Below are positions 6,917 to 14,154 of a DNA stretch of 20,998 nucleotides, one piece after another. The stretch's first letter is position 1; every line of letters starts with the position of its first letter. The translations under genes and the position numbers were made by a program. The DNA is taken from the NCBI GenBank assembly GCA_023410975.1, contig JAEYPG010000260.1, positions 1 through 20,998 on the forward strand. Reading direction: 5' to 3'. This DNA comes from Pseudomonadota bacterium (GTDB taxonomy: Bacteria > Pseudomonadota > Gammaproteobacteria > Burkholderiales > Burkholderiaceae_C). Under the pieces are notes generated by a model, which ran no database searches, was not told the origin of the DNA, and saw only the letters and a list, made by a program, of their open reading frames with translations.

Positions 6917-7816
6917 CTATGCCGCAGTGGCCTTGCTGCCGCGCAGCGCATATTCGTCTCGAATGAGGCTGATCAAGGCTCTGACGGCCGAGGTCGCGAA
7001 CATGTCCTTGCGGCGTATGAAAAACGTCGATACGTTGGCGAACTCGGCCGGCAATTGATGGCACCGTATCGCATGTCGGGAACCATGATCTTCCGCGACA
7101 GCCCTCGGCAGCAAGGTCACTCCCATGCCGGCGCCCACGCAAGACAGGATGCCGTCCAGCGTACCCAACTCCAGAATCTGGTTCGGCACAAGCCCGACGT
7201 GATAAAACCAATTCTCCAGTGTTGATCGGTAAAAGCAGCCGGATCGAAAAGCCAGCACCGTCTGCTGAGGCATCCGCTCCACCAATGCCGACAGCGACTC
7301 GTGCTCATCGCTGCTGACCAACACCAGTTCCTCGGTGAAAAGCTGTTCCTGTTCGAGAATGGCATTCTGATGAAAGCCGCCGACGAAGGCACCATCCAGC
7401 TTGTGGCCTTCAATGGCCTTGATCAACTCGGCCGTCGTGCCCGTCGACAGCGAAAGCTGGACCTGTGGGTACGACTTTCGGTATCTCGCAAGAATTCTTG
7501 GCAAGCGTATGGCGGCCGTCGTCTCCATGGAGCCCAGCCGCAACGGACCGGCTGGCGTCGCGGTATCCATCAGGGCATGACGGCTCTCGTCCGTCAGCTG
7601 CAAAATCTTCCGAGCATATTCAAGGAACGTCAAACCTGCCGGTGTGAGACTGACTCCGCTTTTCTGCCGGACAAAAAGTTGCTGATTCAGCTCGGTCTCC
7701 AACTCCTTCACCCGCATCGTCACATTGGACTGGACGGTGTGAACCTTTTCTGCCGCCGCGGTAAAGCTTCCATACTCGGCTACCGCACAAAAAATCTGCA
7801 GTTGACGCATTTCCAT
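6917..7816 (-). CDS. LysR family transcriptional regulator, divergent from the MOSC gene
   Basis: This is a 299-residue LysR regulator. The helix-turn-helix spans about residues 3-62 (MRQLQIFCAVAEYGSFTAAA, QSNVTMRVKELETELNQQLF), then SLTPAGLTF and a linker helix. The effector domain starts near residue 93 (GPLRLGSMETTAAIRLPRIL) and ends with DGILSCVGAGMGVTLLPRAV, the usual co-inducer cleft region. It is a relative of the LysR at 1172-2074, and the two lie at either end of the monooxygenase/transporter/CoA-transferase block. The first Met (7816) and the third residue (7810) are both possible starts. It converges on the CoA-transferase gene and diverges from the MOSC gene across a spacer containing inverted repeats, so the MOSC gene is the most direct candidate target. 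Confidence 0.9.
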   Translation of the reverse strand: MEMRQLQIFCAVAEYGSFTAAAEKVHTVQSNVTMRVKELETELNQQLFVRQKSGVSLTPAGLTFLEYARKILQLTDESRHALMDTATPAGPLRLGSMETTAAIRLPRILARYRKSYPQVQLSLSTGTTAELIKAIEGHKLDGAFVGGFHQNAILEQEQLFTEELVLVSSDEHESLSALVERMPQQTVLAFRSGCFYRSTLENWFYHVGLVPNQILELGTLDGILSCVGAGMGVTLLPRAVAEDHGSRHAIRCHQLPAEFANVSTFFIRRKDMFATSAVRALISLIRDEYALRGSKATAA

Positions 7817-7841
7817 TCATGAACTCCGGCATCACATAAAA

Positions 7842-7872
7842 AGATGGATAACATCTATAAAAATCATTTTAT
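7842..7872. promoter_or_regulatory. inverted repeats in the divergent lysR-MOSC promoter region
   Basis: AGATGGATAACATCT (7842-7856) has perfect 5-base arms around GATAA. ATAAAAATCATTTTAT (7857-7872) has perfect 6-base arms around ATCA and follows immediately. Both lie in the AT-rich 112-base gap between the divergent LysR and MOSC starts. They are plausible LysR binding or promoter elements, although neither shows a symmetric T-N11-A. Confidence 0.4.
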
Positions 7873-7928
7873 GCAATGCCATTGATCCAGTAAAGTCAAG
7901 CCAGCATTCAGCAGACAGCACTTGCATC

Positions 7929-8609
7929 ATGACTCCCACCCTCGCATCCACCGTTGACTCATTGTTTGCGGGTGGAATTGGACACCTGGAACCTGAGGGT
8001 CATCGCAGCGGCATATTCAAGAAGCCAATTCTCGGCCGCGCCGAGGCCACGATCCATGGAATCGTGGGTGACGAACATGCTGACAAAAGAGTCCATGGTG
8101 GATCCGAAAAGGCCGTGCACCATTATGCGATGGAGAGCTACCGCCGTTTGATTGAAAACTTTCCACAAAGTGCAAACGCATTCATACCAGGAAGCATTGG
8201 CGAAAACATCTGTGCGCCGCACCTTACCGAGGATAATGTCCATATCGGCGACATCTTCCGGATTGGCAGTGTGGTGGCACAGGTTTCTCAGCCACGCAGC
8301 CCTTGTTGGAAGATCGACCATCGCTTCGGTATCGACCGGATGTCAATGTACGTGGCGCGGGAATTCATTACCGGCTGGTATTACAGAGTCATCGAGCCGG
8401 GCTTCATTGAAGCAGGTGACGGCATTGAACTTCTGGAGCGGCAGGACGGCAGCTTTTCGATAGTCCAGTTCTGGCAGATTCAGCTCGTGCACCAGCCTTC
8501 CACGAAGGACCTCCTGGGACTTGCAGCCATACCCGGCTTGTCCATGGAGTGGCAGCGCCGTCTGACCGAAAGAGCCAGGTGGCTTCAGAATAGAGAAACC
8601 CAGGGTTGA
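7929..8609 (+). CDS. MOSC domain-containing protein, YiiM type
   Basis: This is a 226-residue MOSC protein. The beta-barrel domain carries GDEHADKRVHGGSEKAVHHY (about 47-66), SIGENI (89-94) and QPRSPCWKID (121-130) with the invariant Cys126, the residue expected to bind the molybdenum cofactor or carry sulfur. A YiiM-type C-terminal helical region follows (about 165-226). E. coli YiiM helps detoxify N-hydroxylated bases such as 6-N-hydroxylaminopurine by reductive dehydroxylation, so a similar role on N-hydroxyl or N-oxide compounds is likely. The ATG at 7929 lacks an obvious Shine-Dalgarno sequence. The gene stands alone, divergent from a LysR regulator. Base composition here (7820-8610) is visibly less GC-rich than in the flanking operons, which may hint at a separate origin. 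Confidence 0.88.
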   Translation: MTPTLASTVDSLFAGGIGHLEPEGHRSGIFKKPILGRAEATIHGIVGDEHADKRVHGGSEKAVHHYAMESYRRLIENFPQSANAFIPGSIGENICAPHLTEDNVHIGDIFRIGSVVAQVSQPRSPCWKIDHRFGIDRMSMYVAREFITGWYYRVIEPGFIEAGDGIELLERQDGSFSIVQFWQIQLVHQPSTKDLLGLAAIPGLSMEWQRRLTERARWLQNRETQG

Positions 8610-8765
8610 GACGGATTTTGGTCCGAAGCCTTCAGCAGATACCGCGCCAAGTTCAGGCGGGGTTTCCAACGCCGGGTGCACCATGGAACATCAGCCCGCC
8701 GCTGCATCTCGCTTTCAGGTCCGCCTGTGTGATGCCGGCCTTGCGGGGCAGGCCTCTATGACTCG

Positions 8766-9695
8766 TCACCGCCGCCATACCCTGGCCAGTGCATCCCAGG
8801 CCGCGATGACCACGGGCTTGTCGCGCGCAGCGGCCTTGCACGTGAAGACAAGTGCCGTGGCAATGCTGACCTTGTCGGCCACCACCAGCCCCTCGCTTTG
8901 GCTCTCGCGCAGGGCGTCGAGATCCCGGGCCAGCGACAAGCCGACGCCGGCACGCACAAGCGCCAACATCGACGGCTCCTGGTCGACCACGGCAACCCGA
9001 TGCTGCTGCAGTCCGAGCGGATCCAGCACCTGGGACAGCAAGCGGGAGTGCACCGACTGCGGCGGCGTGGAGATCCACGGCAGCTTCACCAGCGACGCCC
9101 AGTCCTTGCCCAGCACCTGTGGCCCCCAGCCGGGAGGCGCCACGACGCGGTACGTGAACTGGGTGAGCACTTCGCTGTACAGGCTGGGAGCGCCGCGCTG
9201 GCGTGTTGCCAGCGCAGCAACGTCGGCCTGTGCGTCGCCGATGTAGAAGCCTGCGTCGATCTCGTCGGCCAGCAGCTTGGCCAGCACGACGCCGCTCGTG
9301 CCGTGCTGCAGCTCGGGTTCGATCTCCGGTGCCAGGCCCACCAGCTCATGCAGAAACGCCCCCAGTCGGGTGAACTCCGGATCGAGGATCGTTCCGATGC
9401 GCAACGTCCCATGGACCCTCGAAGTCATGCGCTGCGCCGCCTGCGAGAAATCGGCCAGGCCTGCAAGCGCACGCTCGGCATGCGCGAGCAGCGCCGCCCC
9501 ATCGCGGCTGAGCAGGAGGCCGCTCGATGTACGGATGAAGAGTTCCAGCTTCGTGGCCTCGGCCAGCTCCTTGAGTTGCAGGCTCACTGCCGGCTGGCTC
9601 AGGAACAGCTTCTGCGCAGCGCGCGACACGCTGCCTTCCCGCGCCACGGCCACAAAGGCCTGCAGCAGCCGAGGTTCGATGAGACGCGCATTCAT
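8766..9695 (-). CDS. LysR family transcriptional regulator, divergent from the GMC operon
   Basis: This is a 309-residue LysR regulator. The helix-turn-helix is at about residues 8-66 (PRLLQAFVAVAREGSVSRAA, SQPAVSLQLKELAEATKLEL), followed by LLLSRDGAALLAHAERAL. The effector domain starts near residue 93 (GTLRIGTILDPEFTRLGAFL). The start is uncertain. The ATG at 9695 fits the family alignment and lies downstream of a minus-strand TATAAG that could be its -10, but it has no Shine-Dalgarno sequence. An in-frame ATG at 9755 has GAGGA six bases upstream and would add 20 residues. The gene belongs to a different LysR subgroup from the other two here. It diverges from the leader/GMC/CoA-transferase/enoyl-CoA hydratase operon and is its probable regulator. 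Confidence 0.88.
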   Translation of the reverse strand: MNARLIEPRLLQAFVAVAREGSVSRAAQKLFLSQPAVSLQLKELAEATKLELFIRTSSGLLLSRDGAALLAHAERALAGLADFSQAAQRMTSRVHGTLRIGTILDPEFTRLGAFLHELVGLAPEIEPELQHGTSGVVLAKLLADEIDAGFYIGDAQADVAALATRQRGAPSLYSEVLTQFTYRVVAPPGWGPQVLGKDWASLVKLPWISTPPQSVHSRLLSQVLDPLGLQQHRVAVVDQEPSMLALVRAGVGLSLARDLDALRESQSEGLVVADKVSIATALVFTCKAAARDKPVVIAAWDALARVWRR

Positions 9696-9754
9696 GGTGG
9701 CACAGGCAGCGCAAGGGTATTGGCGAAGCTTATATCGCTCCACGCTCGAACTCA

Positions 9755-9784
9755 TTGGAAGTCCTCACCGGATCTGCCTAGATT
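9755..9784 (+). promoter_or_regulatory. predicted sigma70 promoter of the GMC operon
   Basis: TTGGAA (9755-9760) and TAGATT (9779-9784) are separated by 18 bases and each match consensus at four of six positions. Transcription would begin near 9791, about 29 bases before the leader ORF. The site lies in the divergent region shared with the LysR gene, as expected for LysR control. Confidence 0.4.
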
Positions 9785-9819
9785 TCATGCCGTTGCCAAC
9801 CCATCACGGAGACACGAAC

Positions 9820-9900
9820 ATGCCCACTGCACCGGTTGACATCTCATCCACAAGCGTACCGGGCCAACCGCATCCGTACTTCGCATCGGTCAATCAATGA
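9820..9900 (+). CDS. 26-residue leader ORF coupled to the GMC oxidoreductase gene
   Basis: The ATG at 9820 is preceded by GGAG (9808-9811) at good spacing. The ORF encodes a polar, proline-rich peptide beginning MPTAPVDISSTSVPGQPHPY and ending ASVNQ. Its stop TGA (9898-9900) overlaps the GMC start ATG (9897-9899) as ATGA, and the GMC gene has no Shine-Dalgarno sequence of its own, so translation of the GMC gene probably depends on ribosomes finishing this ORF. The peptide has no membrane segment, no run of one amino acid of the kind used in attenuators, and no family I recognise. It may be only a coupling device, or a small protein. The short length makes coding status uncertain, but the start signal and overlap argue for translation. 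Confidence 0.6.
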   Translation: MPTAPVDISSTSVPGQPHPYFASVNQ

Positions 9901-11618
9901 GCTCGCTGACCTTTGACTACATCGTCGTCGGCAGTGGCAGCGCCGGCTCCTTGTTGGCCAATCGGCTGAGCGCCGAACCCAGCCGCCGCGTGCTGGTGCT
10001 GGAAGCCGGCGGCAAGGACACTTATCCCTGGATCCACATTCCGGTCGGCTACCTGTACTGCATCGGCAACCCGCGCACCGACTGGTGCTTTAACACCGAA
10101 TTCGAGGCAGGCCTCAACGGGCGCAGCCTGATCTACCCGCGCGGCAAGACACTCGGGGGCTGCTCGAGCATCAACGGCATGATCTACATGCGGGGGCAGG
10201 CGCGCGACTACGACGGCTGGGCAGCCCTGACCGGCGAGGACGCCTGGGGCTGGGAACAGGCGCTGCGGGACTTCATGGCCCACGAGGACAGCCACCGTTT
10301 CGATGCGCAGGCGAACCGGCGCCCACGGCAGCTGGCTGCCGCGAGCCACTTCGTGGCTCCAGACATGCGGCAGTTGCGGGACGTTCAGGCTGAAGAGGCG
10401 GCCCGTTTCCATGGCGCCGGCGGCGAATGGCGCGTAGAGAAGCAGCGGCTGCGTTGGGAGATCCTCGACGCCTTTGCGCTTGCGGCGCGGCAGGCCGGAT
10501 TGCCCGCCAGCGACGACTTCAATCGCGGCAGCAATGAAGGCGTGGGCTACTTCGAGGTCAACCAGCGCAACGGCTGGCGCTGGAACACGGCCAAGGCCTT
10601 CCTGCGGCCCGCGCTGCGCCGGCACCGCAACCTCACGCTGTGGACCCGTGCCCACGTGCGCCGCCTGCTGCTCGAACGCGATGCGACGGGGCAGTTGCGA
10701 TGTGCCGGCGTGGAAGTGGTGCGCGACGGCGAGCGCGTGCTGGTGCGGGCGGCGCGCGAGGTGATCCTGAGCGCTGGTGCCGTCGGTACGCCGCAGATCC
10801 TGCAGCTGTCGGGCATAGGCCCGGGCGCGCTGCTGCAGCGGCACGGCGTGCGCGTGTGCATGGATGCGCCCGGCGTCGGGGCCAACCTGCAAGACCACCT
10901 GCAGATCCGCGCGGTCTACAAGGTGCAGGGCGCGAAGTCCTTGAACACGCTTGCCAACAGTCTCTGGGGACGGGCTGCGATAGGGCTGGAATACGCGCTC
11001 AAGCGCAGCGGGCCCATGAGCATGGCGCCATCGCAGCTGGGGGCCTTCACGCGCAGCGACCCGGGACAGCGGCACCCGAACATCCAGTTCCATGTACAGC
11101 CGCTGAGCCTGCCGGCCTTTGGCCAGCCGCTGCACGACTTTCCTGCCTTCACCGCCAGCGTGTGCAACCTCAACCCGACGAGCCGGGGAGCGGTCGCCAT
11201 TCGCAGCGCGGATCACGCCGTGCCACCCGCCATCGCGCCGAACTACCTCAGCACTGCCGAGGACCGGCAGGTGGCAGCGGATTCCTTGCGCGCGGCGCGG
11301 CGCATCGTGGCGCAACCCGCGCTGGCGAAATACTGTCCGCAGGAGTTCAAGCCGGGACTGCAATACCAGACCGACGAGGAGCTTGCTCGCCTGGCGGGCG
11401 ACATCGCCACCACCATCTTCCACCCCGTGGGCACGGCCAGGATGGGCCGCGCATCCGACCCGCTCGCGGTCGTGGACCCACACCTGCGCGTGATCGGGGT
11501 GCACGGCCTGCGCGTCGTGGACGCCAGCGTCATGCCCACCATCACCAGCGGCAACACCAACAGCCCGACGCTGATGATTGCCGAGAAGGCCGCGCGCTGG
11601 ATTGCCGCAGGCCGCTGA
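9897..11618 (+). CDS. GMC family FAD-dependent oxidoreductase (choline/alcohol dehydrogenase type)
   Basis: This is a 573-residue flavoenzyme that would oxidise an alcohol to an aldehyde or ketone. The FAD-binding Rossmann motif is at the N-terminus (YIVVGSGSAGSLLANRLS, dinucleotide glycines about 11-17), then the GMC signature PRGKTLGGCSSINGMIYMRG, the second signature SAGAVGTPQILQLSGIGP, and the active-site pair His509 (TTIFHPVGTARMG) and Asn553 (SGNTNSPT), spaced as in choline oxidase. Between EDSHRF and FHGAGGEWRV (about residues 131-171) it appears to carry roughly 30-35 extra residues, encoded by DNA with two adjacent hairpins. The length is above the usual ~530-550. The start overlaps the leader ORF stop. 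The first major gene of an operon with CoA-transferase and enoyl-CoA hydratase, it probably begins degradation of a hydroxylated substrate. Confidence 0.9.
   Translation: MSSLTFDYIVVGSGSAGSLLANRLSAEPSRRVLVLEAGGKDTYPWIHIPVGYLYCIGNPRTDWCFNTEFEAGLNGRSLIYPRGKTLGGCSSINGMIYMRGQARDYDGWAALTGEDAWGWEQALRDFMAHEDSHRFDAQANRRPRQLAAASHFVAPDMRQLRDVQAEEAARFHGAGGEWRVEKQRLRWEILDAFALAARQAGLPASDDFNRGSNEGVGYFEVNQRNGWRWNTAKAFLRPALRRHRNLTLWTRAHVRRLLLERDATGQLRCAGVEVVRDGERVLVRAAREVILSAGAVGTPQILQLSGIGPGALLQRHGVRVCMDAPGVGANLQDHLQIRAVYKVQGAKSLNTLANSLWGRAAIGLEYALKRSGPMSMAPSQLGAFTRSDPGQRHPNIQFHVQPLSLPAFGQPLHDFPAFTASVCNLNPTSRGAVAIRSADHAVPPAIAPNYLSTAEDRQVAADSLRAARRIVAQPALAKYCPQEFKPGLQYQTDEELARLAGDIATTIFHPVGTARMGRASDPLAVVDPHLRVIGVHGLRVVDASVMPTITSGNTNSPTLMIAEKAARWIAAGR
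10326..10359. repeat. two adjacent perfect hairpins inside the GMC gene
   Basis: CGGCAGCTGGCTGCCG (10326-10341) has 7-base arms around TG. One base later GAGCCACTTCGTGGCTC (10343-10359) has 7-base arms around TTC. Both fall in the part of the gene encoding the apparent extra protein segment. Two perfect stems one base apart are unexpected in coding DNA and look like a small palindromic insertion, but this is not proven. Confidence 0.45.
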
Positions 11619-11678
11619 GCCGCTGCCCGGTAGGGCCCACACGGCGACGTGTTCAACGTACCCATGGAGACATCACCC

Positions 11679-12965
11679 ATGAATTCGACCCAAGCAGCAC
11701 CGGCCAAGCGCGGCCCGCTGGACGGCATCACGGTGCTCGACTTTTCGCGCGTCCTGGCCGGGCCGTACTGCACCATGGTGCTGGCGGACCTGGGCGCGCG
11801 CGTCATCAAGATAGAGAAGCTGCTCACCGGTGATGACACGCGGGCCTTCGGTCCCTTCCTTGGGCAGGCGCAGGAGCGCGAGTCGGTCTACTTCGCCTGC
11901 TTCAACCGCGGCAAGGAGAGCATCGCCCTGGATCTCAAGAGTCCCAGGGACCGCGAGCTTCTCGAACGCCTGCTCGACGAGGCTGACGTCGTGGTGGAAA
12001 ACTTCCGTCCCGGCGTAATGGACCGCCTTGGCCTGGGTGCGCAGCGACTGGCGCTGACGCACCCGCACATCGTCTACGCCTCAATTTCCGGCTTTGGCCA
12101 GACCGGGCCGTACAGCGACCAGCCCGGCTACGACATGGTGGTCCAGGCCATGGGCGGCGTGATGAGCCTCACGGGCTGGCCGGGCGCGGCGCCGGCCCGC
12201 GTGGGTACGAGCTTTGGCGACCTGGGTGCGGCCTTGTTCGCCACCGTCGGCATCGTCTCGGCGCTGTACCGCCGCACCAAGGACGCTCAGGGCACGCGCG
12301 TGGACATCGGCATGCTCGACTGCCAGGCTGCGCTGCTGGAGACCGCCCTCGCCCGCTATGACGTCGAAGGCACAGCGCCCACCCGCACCGGCGATTGCCA
12401 TCCCTCGCTGGCGCCGTTCGAGACCTTCGAGGCCCAGGACGGCCGCTTCGTCATTGCCGCCGGCAACGATCACCTCTTCATGCTGATGGCCGACGCGCTG
12501 GGAGCGCCGCAGCTGGCGCTGGACGAGCGCTTCCTGAGCAACGATGCGCGCTGCCAGAACCGTCCCGCACTGGTGCAGGCCATCGAGGCGGTCACCAGGA
12601 TGCAGCCGCAACAGCACTGGATAGAACGCCTGCAGGCGGCCGGGGTGCCCTGCGCGCCGATCAATACCGTCGACAAGCTCTTCACTCACCCGCAGCTGCT
12701 GGCGCGGGACATGATCATCCAGGTTCACGGTGAAAGCGGCCGTCCTGTCCGTACCGCGGGCAACCCCATCAAGCTGAGCGGTTTCGTCCCGCCGGACACC
12801 CGTAAGCCGCTGAAAGCACCTGGCCTGGATGAGCACCGCACCGCCATCCTGGCCGAGTTGATGCAAGGCACTGGAGAGTACGCGGCAGCCGCCGCACCGG
12901 GCGCCGAAGGCAGCAGCGAGGCCATCGCACTCACCGTCGCTGCCACGCAGCGCCTGGCGGCATGA
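11679..12965 (+). CDS. CoA-transferase family III (CaiB/BaiF), canonical order
   Basis: This is a 428-residue enzyme that moves CoA between carboxylic acids through an aspartyl-CoA anhydride. The usual blocks appear in order: LDGITVLDFSRVLAGPYCTM at the N-terminus, NRGKESIALDLKSP, ADVVVENFRPGVMDRLGLG, SGFGQTGPYSDQPGYDMVVQ, GTSFGDLGAAL with the catalytic Asp181, G.RVDIGMLDCQAALLE, DGRFVIAAGNDHLF, and the closing GNPIKLSG and APGLDEH motifs. About 30 Ala-rich residues follow the normal end and have no visible function. The ATG at 11679 is chosen for GGAG nine bases upstream; GTG 11649 and ATG 11664 are weaker alternatives. It lies 60 bases after the GMC gene and 35 before the hydratase in the same operon, and would activate the acid made from the GMC product. 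Confidence 0.9.
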   Translation: MNSTQAAPAKRGPLDGITVLDFSRVLAGPYCTMVLADLGARVIKIEKLLTGDDTRAFGPFLGQAQERESVYFACFNRGKESIALDLKSPRDRELLERLLDEADVVVENFRPGVMDRLGLGAQRLALTHPHIVYASISGFGQTGPYSDQPGYDMVVQAMGGVMSLTGWPGAAPARVGTSFGDLGAALFATVGIVSALYRRTKDAQGTRVDIGMLDCQAALLETALARYDVEGTAPTRTGDCHPSLAPFETFEAQDGRFVIAAGNDHLFMLMADALGAPQLALDERFLSNDARCQNRPALVQAIEAVTRMQPQQHWIERLQAAGVPCAPINTVDKLFTHPQLLARDMIIQVHGESGRPVRTAGNPIKLSGFVPPDTRKPLKAPGLDEHRTAILAELMQGTGEYAAAAAPGAEGSSEAIALTVAATQRLAA

Positions 12966-13000
12966 AGCGCCGCCGCTCACCCCCGAAGCAGGACTCCGCC

Positions 13001-13813
13001 ATGACCACGACCCTCACGCCTGTTCCCGTCGCCGACAAGCCCCAGTTCGAAACCATCCTGGCGGAGCGCCGCGAGCGCGTTGGCTTGATCACGTTGAACC
13101 GGCCGAAGCAGCTCAACGCGTTGAACACCCAGGTTGCCCGCGAGGTGCTCGCGGCGCTGCGTGAATTCGATGCCGACCGGCACATCGGCGCTGTCGTCAT
13201 CACCGGCAGTGCGAGAGCTTTTGCCGCCGGCGCGGACATCGCCGAGATGGCGGACAAGAGCTTCGCCGATCTCCAGGCCCAGGATCTTTTTGCCGATTGG
13301 GACGCTGTACGTGCCATCGGCAAGCCCGTCATCGCCGCGGTAGCCGGTTATGCACTGGGCGGCGGCTGCGAGCTCGCGATGTTGTGCGATTTCATCATCG
13401 CCAGCGAAGACGCCCAGTTCGGGCAACCCGAGATCAAGCTTGGCATCCTGCCCGGCATCGGTGGCAGCCAGCGCCTGAGCCGGGCCGTGGGCAAGGCGCT
13501 CGCGATGGACATGGTCCTGACCGGGCGCAGCATCGGCGCTGCCGAAGCAAAAGCCGTGGGATTGATCGCCCGCGTGGTGCCAGCGCCCGAGCTTTTGCAG
13601 ACGGCGCTGGAGGCGGCGCACACGATCGCGCGCTACAACCTGCCGGCCATTCGCCTGGCCAAGGAAGCCGTCAACCGGGCACAGGAAGTGCCGCTTGCCG
13701 AAGGCGTGCTGCACGAGCGGCGCCTGTTCCAGGCCGCATTTGCCACCGAGGGCCAGAAGGAAGGCATGCAGGCATTCCTCGCCAAGCGCGCTCCAGTGTT
13801 CAGGCACCGCTGA
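13001..13813 (+). CDS. enoyl-CoA hydratase (crotonase family)
   Basis: This is a 270-residue crotonase-fold enzyme that hydrates trans-2-enoyl-CoA. The oxyanion-hole segments are AFAAGADIAEM (about 73-83) and ALGGGCELAMLCD (118-130). The two catalytic glutamates of true hydratases are present: Glu124 (GGGCE) and Glu144 (FGQPEIKLGILPGIGGSQRL). This pattern closely follows mammalian short-chain enoyl-CoA hydratase, so hydratase is favoured over isomerase or dehalogenase members. The ATG at 13001 has AGGA seven bases upstream. An in-frame ATG at 12962 overlaps the CoA-transferase stop as ATGA and would add 13 basic residues; both may serve. It is the last gene of the GMC/CoA-transferase operon and would take the CoA ester made by its neighbour one step along a beta-oxidation-like route. 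Confidence 0.92.
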   Translation: MTTTLTPVPVADKPQFETILAERRERVGLITLNRPKQLNALNTQVAREVLAALREFDADRHIGAVVITGSARAFAAGADIAEMADKSFADLQAQDLFADWDAVRAIGKPVIAAVAGYALGGGCELAMLCDFIIASEDAQFGQPEIKLGILPGIGGSQRLSRAVGKALAMDMVLTGRSIGAAEAKAVGLIARVVPAPELLQTALEAAHTIARYNLPAIRLAKEAVNRAQEVPLAEGVLHERRLFQAAFATEGQKEGMQAFLAKRAPVFRHR

Positions 13814-13829
13814 CCAAAATGGGCCTGTG

Positions 13830-13979
13830 GCCTGTCGACAAGGCTCTGCACGTTCGCCGTGATCTGCTGCTCGATCTCTTCCGTCGTGAACTCAACGAAC
13901 GGCTTGGGCAGGAAAATGCGGCGTTGTTGACGAGCAGGTCTTCTTGCCCGTAGCGATCGTCGTCTGCGGGGATGATGAC
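13830..13979 (-). pseudogene. short-chain dehydrogenase/reductase fragment, frameshifted
   Basis: In one minus-strand frame the DNA encodes RYGQEDLLVNNAAF, the SDR strand-4 region with the NNAA motif. In the next frame it continues as FLPKPFVEFTTEEIEQQITA and NVQSLV, the following SDR helix. One missing base in the A-run at 13913-13916 (plus strand) accounts for the frame change. The Gly-rich cofactor-binding start and the catalytic Tyr-x-x-x-Lys are absent, so only the middle of the gene survives and it cannot be functional. It lies directly behind the enoyl-CoA hydratase gene on the opposite strand. A sequencing error could explain the frameshift but not the missing ends. Confidence 0.65.
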
Positions 13980-14154
13980 ACGCTCGGGGCAAGCCCATCA
14001 GCCGCTCAACCGTCTGGACGCCGCGACGCTGCATGAGCGCCACGGCATCCCGGCCGGGGCGCTGGGCCGGCAGCTCAAGGGTTGGCCTGGATGAGGGAGC
14101 CGCAGAACGCCCTCGACCCGCCCAGGCAAGGCTGGTTGCCCTTCGATCAGCGCC
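13980..14154. other. decayed spacer, no intact gene
   Basis: This continues the non-coding stretch that starts at 13814. A 40-codon plus-strand ORF (13972-14094) contains RLDAATLHERHGIPAGALGR followed by QLKG, loosely like the GIPPGP..G.LK.G segment of metallo-beta-lactamase-fold hydrolases. It is too short and too poorly supported to call a gene and may be another remnant. No promoter, RNA gene or repeat was recognised. Confidence 0.35.

Noticed and set aside
8610..8765. Short minus-strand frame reading RKAGITQADLKAR downstream of the third LysR
   Set aside because: No start signal, no recognisable family and only about 30 residues; treated as non-coding. Nothing else is seen in this 156-base gap.
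9894..11642. 582-codon minus-strand ORF opposite the GMC gene
   Set aside because: Its length results from third-position G/C bias. No motif is visible, and the plus strand carries all GMC signatures.
12962..13000. ATGA overlap start for the enoyl-CoA hydratase
   Set aside because: It would add 13 basic residues not typical of the family, and the ATG at 13001 has its own ribosome-binding site; kept only as an alternative.
13972..14094. 40-codon plus-strand ORF resembling the end of a metallo-beta-lactamase-fold hydrolase
   Set aside because: The resemblance is limited to one short motif and the ORF overlaps the SDR remnant; it is mentioned as a possible remnant but not called as a gene.
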